DNA of 34,932 nucleotides from positions 1 to 34,932 of the forward strand of contig NZCN01000005.1 of NCBI GenBank assembly GCA_002688315.1, in the 5' to 3' direction. Below the pieces are notes generated by a model. It did no database searches and had not been told where the DNA came from. It saw only the letters and a program-made list of their open reading frames with translations. This DNA comes from Candidatus Woesearchaeota archaeon. GTDB lineage: Archaea > Nanobdellota > Nanobdellia > Woesearchaeales > UBA10216. Below are positions 16,602 through 23,480 of the stretch, in pieces. Position 1 is the first letter of the stretch; each line of letters opens with the position of its first letter. A program made the translations under genes and the position numbers.

Positions 16602-16643
16602 ATTCCTTGTTAATTTGTGAGAAGTTGTTATATATATTTTGTG

Positions 16644-16662
16644 TCAAAAACGCTGTTTTTGA
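16644..16662. promoter_or_regulatory. Inverted repeat upstream of the SMC promoter
   Basis: TCAAAAAC (16644-16651) and GTTTTTGA (16655-16662) are exact reverse complements around GCT. The repeat lies directly behind the SMC TATA-like box, in the space shared with the divergent EamA gene. It could be an operator or activator site. Confidence 0.4.
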
Positions 16663-16731
16663 GCATGATCACAAGTTTCTGAGTTCTAACATGGCGAAAC
16701 GTTTAAAAACAAGCTCATAAAAAAAAGTTAG

Positions 16732-17586
16732 ATGTATGCAGAACTTTTCGCGATTATTAGTGCAATTTCCTTTTCTATAAGCGCTATATTCATAAAACTT
16801 GCACTCAACAAGCATCATTCACAGTTCAGTGCTATCATAATATTTACAATAAGCGCAGCAGTAGTCTGGCTTATTGCTTTATTTGCGAATTTGGGGTTGC
16901 CTTCTGCTCAAGCAAGTTTGTTATTCGCAATAAGGGGCGTATTTGATCCAGGAATAGCTGCTTTGCTCCTATTTACCGCATTCAGGAAGCTTGGTGTCAG
17001 CATTACAGTTCCAATAATAGGCGCTGCTCCGCTAATTTCCACTTCTCTCTCAGTTTTATTTCTTAAAGAAAAACTCACGTTAGCTATACTAAGTGGAACC
17101 ATTTTCATTATCAGCGGAGTATTTGTTCTTGCATTCAAGCATCCTCACACTAAAATTAATAAGAAATATATTTTAATGGCAGTTGCCGGTTCAGCATTAA
17201 TAGGTGTTTCTGCAGTAATTGCAAAAACAGCTTTGAACAATTCCAATGCGCTTTTTGGCGGTTTGGCTGTTACTTTCAGCGCAGCGATTCTAATTCAGGT
17301 AGTTATAATAACTGCACTCAAAAAATGGCAAACTCTTCCCAGAAGCTTTGATAAAGCCAAGCTGTTCTTGATTACAAGTATTTTCTCAGTAGGCGGAATT
17401 TCGTTTATTTTTCTTGCATTGTCAAAAGGCCCGGTAAGCGTAGTTATGCCTCTGGCAAGCATTCAGCCGTTGATTTCATTGTTTCTCGCGTTCTTGTTCC
17501 TGAAGAAGCATGAAAACATCACTAAGCACATAGTATTAGGTTCTGTTATGATAGTTGCAGGAGCTGTAATTCTCACTCTACTTTGA
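16732..17586 (+). CDS. EamA/DMT-family transporter
   Basis: 284 residues with about ten hydrophobic segments in two homologous halves (FAIISAISFSISAIFIKLAL in the first, ILMAVAGSALIGVSAVIAKTAL in the second), the typical drug/metabolite transporter arrangement. Members export amino acids, metabolites or sugars; no substrate can be assigned. TATA-like GTTTAAAAAC at about 16699-16708 is 28 bp upstream of the ATG. Its end overlaps the convergent YihY gene by 9 bp. Confidence 0.88.
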   Translation: MYAELFAIISAISFSISAIFIKLALNKHHSQFSAIIIFTISAAVVWLIALFANLGLPSAQASLLFAIRGVFDPGIAALLLFTAFRKLGVSITVPIIGAAPLISTSLSVLFLKEKLTLAILSGTIFIISGVFVLAFKHPHTKINKKYILMAVAGSALIGVSAVIAKTALNNSNALFGGLAVTFSAAILIQVVIITALKKWQTLPRSFDKAKLFLITSIFSVGGISFIFLALSKGPVSVVMPLASIQPLISLFLAFLFLKKHENITKHIVLGSVMIVAGAVILTLL

Positions 17587-18432
17587 GCGTTTTCTGTGTG
17601 AGCCATGCCTGGAAGCATATACTTTGGTGAATACAACACCAAACAAAAACAACTGTGCAGAAATGTAAAGCCAAAACAAAAGAACAACTATTGAGCCTGC
17701 TACGCCATATAACGATGCAATGCTTACCTTGCTGATGTAAAAAGCAATAAGATAGCTTCCTGTGGTGAAAAGAAAAGCAGTTACCATTGCTCCTAATCCA
17801 ACATCTTTCCATTTAAGCTTAATAGACGGCAGAAGCTTGTATATCATTGCAAACAACAAAGAAGATATAATAAAAAGCAGTATAAAGTTAACAGTTTCTA
17901 TCAAAAGAGAATTTACTGTACCAGAAGCAGACAGCAGGATAAAAGCAGAAATTGTTGTGCTTGTTGCAAGCCACATCAAAAGCAATGCAGATACACCAAT
18001 TACCATTACCAGAGAAATCAGTCGCCCTTCAACAAAACGCTGAAGCGTTTTTTTGTTTTCTTTAACATTCCAAATCATGTTAAGAGCGTTTCTCATCTGG
18101 ACAAAAACATAAGAAGCTCCAAGTATAACAAAGCCAGCTGCAACAGCCACTACAACATTCGATGTCTGGTTATAAGTGCTTGCTAATGTTGTCTGAATAA
18201 CATTGGCAACTTTATCTCCAAATAGTTTTGAAAAACTTGTTTCCAACTGGCCTGCAACAGCAGCTTGGCCAAAAAAAAGGTTTCCTATTGCAGCAACTAT
18301 CACTAGGATAGGAATGATGGAAAAAAAAGAATAAAATGCAAGCGCAGCAGCAAAAAGCGAAGGATTATTTTTCCGCCATTCAGCTAATGTTGCCTTCAAA
18401 AGCGAAGGTACTTTGAATACGTGCCTGAACAT
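17578..18432 (-). CDS. YihY/UPF0761-family integral membrane protein
   Basis: 284 residues with about six membrane segments and the family hallmarks: LAFYSFFSIIPILVIVAAIG after an amphipathic start, SYVFVQMRNALNMIWNVKE in the middle, LPSIKLKWKDVGLGA before the fifth segment and YGVAGSIVVLLFWLYISAQLF near the end. The family was once called RNase BN/BrkB, but that activity was misassigned, and its function is still unsettled. ATG 18432 is about 25 bp downstream of an ATTAAAATAG box. Confidence 0.88.
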   Translation of the reverse strand: MFRHVFKVPSLLKATLAEWRKNNPSLFAAALAFYSFFSIIPILVIVAAIGNLFFGQAAVAGQLETSFSKLFGDKVANVIQTTLASTYNQTSNVVVAVAAGFVILGASYVFVQMRNALNMIWNVKENKKTLQRFVEGRLISLVMVIGVSALLLMWLATSTTISAFILLSASGTVNSLLIETVNFILLFIISSLLFAMIYKLLPSIKLKWKDVGLGAMVTAFLFTTGSYLIAFYISKVSIASLYGVAGSIVVLLFWLYISAQLFLFGVVFTKVYASRHGSHRKRSK

Positions 18433-18513
18433 ACTACCACAATGAAAACTTGGCTATTTTAATGTTTCTAAAAACAAACCACTCCACTAGCCACTGGACA
18501 CACCACGATAGGG

Positions 18514-18521
18514 TATTTAAA
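18514..18521 (+). promoter_or_regulatory. TATA-like box of the structured RNA / homing endonuclease unit
   Basis: GGTATTTAAACC contains this box. Initiation about 27 bp downstream would fall at 18541-18545, exactly where the long inverted-repeat RNA begins. This argues that the hairpin is the 5' end of a transcript rather than random palindromes. Confidence 0.55.
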
Positions 18522-18542
18522 CCACTAATTCTATTGTGCTCA

Positions 18543-18623
18543 GAGGACACGCAAAACTCCCAAATTATGCTTTTCGGTCTATTGACGCGAAAAGCAATTA
18601 CGGAGTTTTGCTAAGAAGTCCTC
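18543..18623 (+). ncRNA. Predicted structured RNA upstream of the homing endonuclease
   Basis: Three nested, fully complementary stems form one long hairpin: GAGGAC 18543-18548 with GTCCTC 18618-18623; GCAAAACTCC 18551-18560 with GGAGTTTTGC 18602-18611; GCTTTTCG 18569-18576 with CGAAAAGC 18588-18595. Internal loops of 2/6 and 8/6 nt separate them and the tip is an 11-nt loop. Twenty-four exact pairs in 81 nt is far from chance. A promoter lies just upstream. It could be a stand-alone RNA, a 5' leader controlling the endonuclease, or a guide; the two lower stems plus internal loop faintly resemble an H/ACA hairpin but no ACA follows. Confidence 0.6.
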
Positions 18624-18636
18624 CTCGTCGAATTAA

Positions 18637-18667
18637 GAGATTTCTTACAACAAGTGCAAGAAATCTC
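18637..18667 (+). other. Second hairpin before the homing endonuclease
   Basis: GAGATTTCTT (18637-18646) and AAGAAATCTC (18658-18667) are exact complements around an 11-nt loop. It lies between the large hairpin and the ribosome-binding site of the endonuclease (GAGGT at 18688-18692), so it is part of the mRNA leader and may affect translation or processing. Confidence 0.55.
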
Positions 18668-18698
18668 AACGTTAGATTGGGATTTCAGAGGTACTAAA

Positions 18699-19391
18699 AT
18701 GAATGAAAAAGAAGCAGAGTTAATAGGAATACATACCGGAGACGGTTCGTTATACAAAAATAAAAATTCTCGAAATTGGGAAGTGCGAGGTTCTTTAGAT
18801 GAAAAGGACTATTACAACAATCATATCGTTCCTTTACTAATGGATATTTTTAAACTTGAATTCAGAGCAAAATTCAGAAGTGGAGGTGCTAATGGATGCT
18901 ATGGTGTCCAAACTAGCAAAAAAATAGTTGCCGAATTTTTCATTAAACAAGGTTTTGAAGCAAAATCAAAACTATATACTGGAAGAGTACAAGAATCTAT
19001 ATTCAATACTAACAGAACATGCAAATACGCATTTTTGCGAGGTATTTTTGATACTGATGGTTGCATACGTTTTGATCGAATTAACAAACAGAAATATCAT
19101 ACGTATCCAAGAGTTGAATTTGGCTTTGCTTCAGAGGCATTAAGAGATGGTTTGGCAAAGCTAATAAGTTCTTTGGGTTTCCGTTGTTTTACTTGGGGAA
19201 AGCGGAATTATAGTATCTGCATAGCAGGCAATAAGGAAGTCGCTAAGTGGTTCAGCAAGGTAAAACCCGCTAACAAAAAGCATTTAAATAGATACGGATT
19301 ATGGCTTAGACAAGGGTACTTTATGCCGCGGTCGCATAGCCTGGCCATTGCGGTGATTCGCAAGAACCGTATGATTGCTACCAGGCGGTAA
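18699..19391 (+). CDS. LAGLIDADG homing endonuclease
   Basis: 230 residues from ATG 18699, which has a GAGGT ribosome site seven bases upstream; the longer frame from GTG 18654 begins inside a hairpin and is unlikely. Two LAGLIDADG-type helices are visible: AELIGIHTGDGSLY near the amino end and YAFLRGIFDTDGCIRF in the middle, each with the catalytic acidic residue in G-D-G / T-D-G. Two motifs in one chain mean a monomeric enzyme cutting a long DNA site. The last 21 residues are encoded by the 5' half of the downstream tRNA gene, and the stop TAA (19389-19391) lies inside that tRNA's anticodon arm. Confidence 0.88.
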   Translation: MNEKEAELIGIHTGDGSLYKNKNSRNWEVRGSLDEKDYYNNHIVPLLMDIFKLEFRAKFRSGGANGCYGVQTSKKIVAEFFIKQGFEAKSKLYTGRVQESIFNTNRTCKYAFLRGIFDTDGCIRFDRINKQKYHTYPRVEFGFASEALRDGLAKLISSLGFRCFTWGKRNYSICIAGNKEVAKWFSKVKPANKKHLNRYGLWLRQGYFMPRSHSLAIAVIRKNRMIATRR

Positions 19392-19439
19392 ACATTCACT
19401 GTCCGAAAGGGCACGGGAGTTCAAATCTCCCCCGCGGCG
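19325..19439 (+). tRNA. Class II tRNA, Ser-type, with an interrupted anticodon arm
   Basis: Acceptor GCCGCGG/CCGCGGC, discriminator G (19439), D stem GCA/TGC, T arm GGGAG-TTCAAAT-CTCCC and a long variable arm TGTCC-GAAA-GGGCA are all perfect or near perfect; class II with G73 indicates serine. Between the D arm and variable arm are about 48 nt rather than 17. The outer anticodon stem is GTGA (19353-19356) / TCAC (19396-19399). Within the insert, TTGCTA (19375-19380) has the form T32-T33-GCT-A37 of tRNA-Ser(GCT), which would need about 18 nt removed before it and 14 after it. A single intron would instead give CGC, which fits no class II tRNA. Anticodon therefore tentative. No CCA encoded. Confidence 0.7.
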
Positions 19440-19498
19440 TTTTTTCTATCAAAAATGCAAAAGTAATCTTTTTAAAACCATTCAAATTCACTAATATT

Positions 19499-20038
19499 AT
19501 GACAAAAAAACTATTTACAGCCCAAGATTTCAATGGCGGGCCTTTATTTATATTTGAAGGAGCGCAGTATAACAGCTTTAGCATGGATATGCTTGCAAGC
19601 GATGCAATTTTGAGTAGGCATGAATCTGATTATGAGATAGATGCTGGTCGCTCTGGCAGATCGCTACCACCAGTACAAACTGTTGCTGATGATATGTTAC
19701 ATATTGTAATGCATTATGCTTGGGGGGAGAACGTACCTCAGGATATTTCCAATTTAATTACTGGAAGAAAAAGTGTAGTAGTTAGCACACATGGTGACGA
19801 TTATCCGGAAATTGGGTGGGGTATTAATGTAAATGATGAAATTGTAATCTCTGCTACAGATATTGCAGAGAGACTTCTGTCAGAAGGCTATGAAACATTA
19901 ATGTTTTCAGTATGCAATCCTGAAAAAAGACAACTTGAACTATCATCTGGAGCAGTTATCTATCCTCTCGGAGATTTTGGTCCTGATAATACTAAGTTTG
20001 AAATGGTTTACATGGAAGCAAGTGCAGATTCTGCTTAA
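19499..20038 (+). CDS. Hypothetical protein, 179 aa
   Basis: No family recognised. Acidic soluble protein, no signal peptide or membrane segment. It has two histidine-containing stretches (HIVMHYAWGE and VVVSTHGDDYPEIGWG) but no known motif. TTTTTAAAACC at about 19468-19477 acts as the TATA-like box and the ATG follows about 27 bp later. It sits alone between the tRNA/endonuclease island and the toxin-antitoxin pair, suggesting an accessory gene. Confidence 0.55.
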   Translation: MTKKLFTAQDFNGGPLFIFEGAQYNSFSMDMLASDAILSRHESDYEIDAGRSGRSLPPVQTVADDMLHIVMHYAWGENVPQDISNLITGRKSVVVSTHGDDYPEIGWGINVNDEIVISATDIAERLLSEGYETLMFSVCNPEKRQLELSSGAVIYPLGDFGPDNTKFEMVYMEASADSA

Positions 20039-20083
20039 CAATATTAATACTCGCTGCGTTTTTACGTATAGAAAAGCTTATAT

Positions 20084-20116
20084 ACTATAGCGACACTATA
20101 GAGTCACTATGGTGAC
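20084..20116 (+). promoter_or_regulatory. Triple 11-bp operator repeat of the toxin-antitoxin operon
   Basis: ACTATAGCGAC, ACTATAGAGTC and ACTATGGTGAC follow head to tail with no gap (20084-20094, 20095-20105, 20106-20116). The array runs from the TATA-like box (20077-20084) into the antitoxin start codon (ATG 20109). One unit per helical turn puts all copies on one face of DNA, as expected for cooperative binding of the antitoxin as autorepressor. Confidence 0.65.
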
Positions 20117-20327
20117 TACAATCCAAGTAAGTGAGAAGCTAAAGGAAACTCTTGCAAAAAGGCGTTTTACAAGCAAAGACACATATGAAGAAATTATCTG
20201 GGATTTGCTAGAAGACACTATGGAACTTTCTGAACAGACAAAAAAGGATATTGCAATAGGTCGCAAGGAAATTGCTGAAGGTAAAGGTATTCCACTCTCA
20301 CAAGTAAAGAAAGAGTTGGGATTGTAA
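20109..20327 (+). CDS. RelB-family-like antitoxin
   Basis: 72 residues. The amino end MVTTIQVSEKLKETLAKRRF has the form of a ribbon-helix-helix or AbrB-like antitoxin that binds DNA as a dimer, followed by a helix (DTYEEIIWDLLEDTMEL) and a charged toxin-wrapping tail. It stops immediately before the toxin ATG. Transcription is predicted leaderless from TTATATAC at about 20077-20084, with the triple repeat over the start site pointing to autoregulation. Exact antitoxin family (VapB, RelB or a DUF) not certain. Confidence 0.8.
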   Translation: MVTTIQVSEKLKETLAKRRFTSKDTYEEIIWDLLEDTMELSEQTKKDIAIGRKEIAEGKGIPLSQVKKELGL

Positions 20328-20579
20328 ATGTACGAAGTAACACTTTCTCCAAAGGCACACCGACAGGTTAAGAAGTTACCTAAGTTAGTGGCTGAGCGAA
20401 TAGTAGATGTCTTAGATCGAGCTAAAATCCGTCCAGAACAGCATTTTGAGAGATTAGTGGGAAAAGAATTGTACAAACTGCGCGTAGGAGACTACAGAAT
20501 AATTGCAGAAATAATTCACAATACGCTGCACATTTTAGTATTGGAAATTGACCACAGGAAAAGAATTTACAAACGTTGA
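20328..20579 (+). CDS. RelE/ParE-family toxin
   Basis: 83 residues with the compact RelE fold: amino strand MYEVTLSPKAHRQVKKLP, central EHFERLVGKELYKLRVGDYRIIAEI, and carboxy LVLEIDHRKRIYKR. In RelE-type toxins the basic residues of the RVGDYR and RKRIYKR region contact mRNA in the ribosomal A site, and both are present. It starts directly after the antitoxin stop, so the pair is translationally coupled. A ribosome-dependent mRNA interferase is the most likely activity; ParE-like gyrase inhibition is less likely for this sequence but not excluded. Confidence 0.88.
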   Translation: MYEVTLSPKAHRQVKKLPKLVAERIVDVLDRAKIRPEQHFERLVGKELYKLRVGDYRIIAEIIHNTLHILVLEIDHRKRIYKR

Positions 20580-20652
20580 AAGTCTTTATCTTAGTGTATT
20601 TTCTAAATCAACGAAAAATATATATAGCTAGTTCAAGTCGACAGTTTCTTCA

Positions 20653-22074
20653 ATGAAAATCTTGTTTATAAATCCACCTTTGAAAAATTTGATTCTGGCA
20701 GAAACACCTAAGTTTGTTACAGAAGACAGAGGCTATAATCCTCCTATGGGGCTAATATGGATAGCAACTTGTGTAAATAAAAATTCCAATCATACGGCAG
20801 CTGTTTTGGACAGCCAGGTTGAAGAGATGAATTATGAGCAAATCAAGCAGTATATCCAAAGAGAAAAGCCTGATGTTGTTGGAATTGCTGCAATCACTTT
20901 TACGTTACTTGATTCTCTCTATTGCGCTAAGATAGTGAAAGAAGTTAATAAGGATATAAAGATTGTATTTGGCGGGCCTCATGCAACTCTTTTCCCTATG
21001 GAAACTATGGGTCATGATGTTGTTGACTATATTATCGCTGGAGAAGGTGAGTTAACCTTTCCTGCTTTGCTGGATGCTTTAGAAAAAGGCTCTGACTTGT
21101 CCAAAGTAGGAGGACTCTATTACAGAGCCGAGGGTAAGATTAAATACGGAATGCCTGGCGCAGTGATTGAAAATTTAGATGAGCTTCCTATTCCTGACAG
21201 AACCTTAACAGATTATAAGAAGTATTCATCTGTCTTAGCCCATGCAAATCCTTTAACAACTGCTGTTACTTCCCGCGGTTGTCCTTATCGCTGCACATTT
21301 TGCGACAGGCCGCAAATGGGTGGGAAAAGTTACCGTTCCCGTTCTGCTAAGCTTGTTGTTGATGAACTGGAAGAATGCCAAAAGCTTGGCATCAAAGAAG
21401 TAATGTTTTATGACGATACGTTTACTATGCTTATGCCTCGCGCTGAGGAAATCTGCAAAGAGATTATCAACCGTAAGATTGATATTGCATGGGATTGCAG
21501 AACCCGTGTTGACCGAGTAACTCCAGAACTTGTAAGCTTAATGAAAAAATCAGGATGTAAGCGAATTAACTTTGGCGTAGAGAGCGGGACAGAGAAAGGC
21601 CTTGTAGCAATAAAGAAGAATGTTAGTTTACAAAATGTAAGCGATGCCTTCAAACTATGCCGGAATGGAGGTATGGAAACTCTTGCTTATTTTATGATAG
21701 GTCTTCCTGGGGAAACAAAAGAAGAAATGCATGAGACAATTAAGTTCGCAAAAAAACTAAAGCCTAATTTTTTACATTTTACAGTATTAACGCCATTTCC
21801 TGAAACACAAATTTGGACTGATATGATTACTAGGAAAGATTTCAGAGCAGTAAACGCTTGGAGAGAGTATGCGAAAAATCCTACTGAAGCTTTTGATCCG
21901 CCAACAGCAAACGAATATCTCAATAAAGAAGAGCTATTTGAGATGTGCAACCTTGGCTATCGCACTTTCTACTTTAGGCCAAAGTATATTATGAAGGAAC
22001 TTGTTCGTGTTAGGTCATTTGGTGAATTCTGGAGAAAGACAAAGGCAGGGATGAAAGTTATTACGCAAACGTAA
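20653..22074 (+). CDS. Cobalamin-binding-domain radical SAM protein
   Basis: 473 residues. The amino-terminal domain has the B12-binding shape (MKILFINPP start, DVVGIAAITFT, IVFGGPHATLFP, VDYIIAGEGE). The radical SAM core begins with CPYRCTFC (C210, C214, C217 bind the 4Fe-4S cluster) and continues with MFYDDTFTML and INFGVESGTEKG. The family is BchE/hopanoid-like and includes lipid and cofactor methylases or cyclases; substrate not assignable. The classic DxHxxG cobalamin motif is not seen, so B12 may not be bound through a histidine. TATA-like AAATATATATAG lies about 30 bp before the ATG. Confidence 0.9.
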   Translation: MKILFINPPLKNLILAETPKFVTEDRGYNPPMGLIWIATCVNKNSNHTAAVLDSQVEEMNYEQIKQYIQREKPDVVGIAAITFTLLDSLYCAKIVKEVNKDIKIVFGGPHATLFPMETMGHDVVDYIIAGEGELTFPALLDALEKGSDLSKVGGLYYRAEGKIKYGMPGAVIENLDELPIPDRTLTDYKKYSSVLAHANPLTTAVTSRGCPYRCTFCDRPQMGGKSYRSRSAKLVVDELEECQKLGIKEVMFYDDTFTMLMPRAEEICKEIINRKIDIAWDCRTRVDRVTPELVSLMKKSGCKRINFGVESGTEKGLVAIKKNVSLQNVSDAFKLCRNGGMETLAYFMIGLPGETKEEMHETIKFAKKLKPNFLHFTVLTPFPETQIWTDMITRKDFRAVNAWREYAKNPTEAFDPPTANEYLNKEELFEMCNLGYRTFYFRPKYIMKELVRVRSFGEFWRKTKAGMKVITQT

Positions 22075-22114
22075 GTTCTGTTATATTCATCATTCAATAT
22101 TTCGATTGATTTGT

Positions 22115-22897
22115 ATGGCAATGTTTGGCATTATTGGCGGAACAGGAATGTACGATGCAGATTTTCTTTCTGAGTCTAAAGAGATTTCTGTTGACACGCC
22201 ATACGGCAAGCCTTCTGAGCCTGTTACAACCGGGAAAATAGGGCAAGTAGAAGTTGTTCTCATTCCAAGACATGCGAAAGGCCATAAGGTTAACCCTACA
22301 AATGTCAATTATCGTGCTAACATCTGGGCTATGAAACAGCTCGGAGTTACTCACATACTTGCTCCCTGCGCTGTCGGCTCTCTCAAAGAAGAGATAAAGC
22401 CTGGCGACCTTGTTTTTTCTGACCAGTTTATAGACCGCACTACTAAGAGAGCTTCAACTTTCTATGATAAACAAAAAGTTTGCCATATCTCTATGGCAGA
22501 GCCTTTCTGTCCGGAGCTCAGAAAGTTGTTAGCTGACGCTGCTAAAAAGCTTAACATGTCTTTCCATGAAAAAGGCACTAATGTTGTCATGGAAGGTCCA
22601 AGGTTCTCTACTAAAGCTGAATCTGAGCTTTACAGAAGCTGGAAAGCTGACACAATTAACATGACTATGGTGCCTGAATGCACTCTTGCAAGGGAAGCTG
22701 AGATATGCTATGCTCCCATAGCCCAGGTTACGGATTATGATTGTTGGAGAGATAGAATAGTGACTGCTGATGAAATCATTAATACCTTAAAGGCTAACGT
22801 GGAAAAAACAAAAAAGCTTTTAGAAGAAGTCATACCTCGCATTCCAGAAGAAAGGAAATGTGGTTGTAAGACTGCTTTGACAGGTGCGTTTGTATGA
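22115..22897 (+). CDS. mtnP: S-methyl-5'-thioadenosine phosphorylase
   Basis: About 260 residues. Splits methylthioadenosine with phosphate into adenine and methylthioribose-1-phosphate. Signature blocks: FGIIGGTGMYD at the start, NVNYRANIWAMKQLG, VVMEGPRFSTKAES and NMTMVPECTLAREAEI, and VTDYDCW in the substrate pocket, which favours MTA over inosine or guanosine. The frame can be read from TTG 22106, but ATG 22115 or 22121 better fits the family start. Last four bases overlap the adenine phosphoribosyltransferase start, so its product adenine is used by the next enzyme. Confidence 0.93.
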   Translation: MAMFGIIGGTGMYDADFLSESKEISVDTPYGKPSEPVTTGKIGQVEVVLIPRHAKGHKVNPTNVNYRANIWAMKQLGVTHILAPCAVGSLKEEIKPGDLVFSDQFIDRTTKRASTFYDKQKVCHISMAEPFCPELRKLLADAAKKLNMSFHEKGTNVVMEGPRFSTKAESELYRSWKADTINMTMVPECTLAREAEICYAPIAQVTDYDCWRDRIVTADEIINTLKANVEKTKKLLEEVIPRIPEERKCGCKTALTGAFV

Positions 22898-23436
22898 ACA
22901 TAGACGAGGACTTTCTGAAAAGTAAAATAAGAGATGTTCCTGACTTTCCTAAAAAAGGAATTATATTCAAGGACATCACTCCACTGCTTCTCGATCATGA
23001 AGCATTTAGCTACGCTATTCAACAAATTCTTGATAAAGTTAAAGATAAAAAGATTGATGTGGTTGCATCTGCAGAGAGTCGCGGTTTTATTCTTGGTGCT
23101 GTTTTGGCTTATGAGCTCAAAGCAGGTTTTGTTCCTTTAAGAAAGCCTGGTAAGCTGCCTTACAAAACAATAAAGCAGGAATTCCAGACAGAGTACAGCA
23201 CTGATACGTTTGAGGTTCACGAGGATGCTATTAAGAAAGGCCAAAATGTGCTTATCGTTGATGATTTGATTGCGACTGCAGGCACCATGGTTGCAGCGAT
23301 TAACCTTGTTAAAAAACTAGGAGGAAAGGTAACAGAGTGCATAGTAATTATAGAACTGCCAGACTTGCACGGCAGGGAGAAAATAGAAAATGAAGAGTGT
23401 GAATTATTTTCGCTTATTCAATTTGAAGGCGATTGA
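22894..23436 (+). CDS. apt: Adenine phosphoribosyltransferase
   Basis: 180 residues, normal length. Converts adenine and PRPP to AMP. The PRPP-binding loop VLIVDDLIATAGTM is intact; the amino end KSKIRDVPDFPKKGIIFKDITPLL and VASAESRGFILGAVLAYEL are typical of APT. Overlaps mtnP by four bases (ATGA). Together the two genes turn methylthioadenosine, a by-product of polyamine or related synthesis, back into the purine pool. Confidence 0.95.
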   Translation: MNIDEDFLKSKIRDVPDFPKKGIIFKDITPLLLDHEAFSYAIQQILDKVKDKKIDVVASAESRGFILGAVLAYELKAGFVPLRKPGKLPYKTIKQEFQTEYSTDTFEVHEDAIKKGQNVLIVDDLIATAGTMVAAINLVKKLGGKVTECIVIIELPDLHGREKIENEECELFSLIQFEGD

Positions 23437-23480
23437 TCTCATCTAAAAAGATTTATAAGCATTGAGATTAGTTTTCTTTT

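Noticed and set aside
18543-18623. Calling the hairpin an H/ACA guide RNA
   Set aside because: The stem-pocket-stem layout is suggestive, but the lower stem is followed by TAAGAA, not ACA, and there is an extra outer stem; left as an unclassified structured RNA.
18654-18698. Extension of the homing endonuclease to GTG 18654
   Set aside because: The GTG lies in a hairpin with no ribosome site, whereas ATG 18699 has GAGGT at the right distance.
19325-19439. Reading this tRNA as Ala(CGC) with a single intron
   Set aside because: A long variable arm, G73 and no G3-U70 pair contradict alanine identity.
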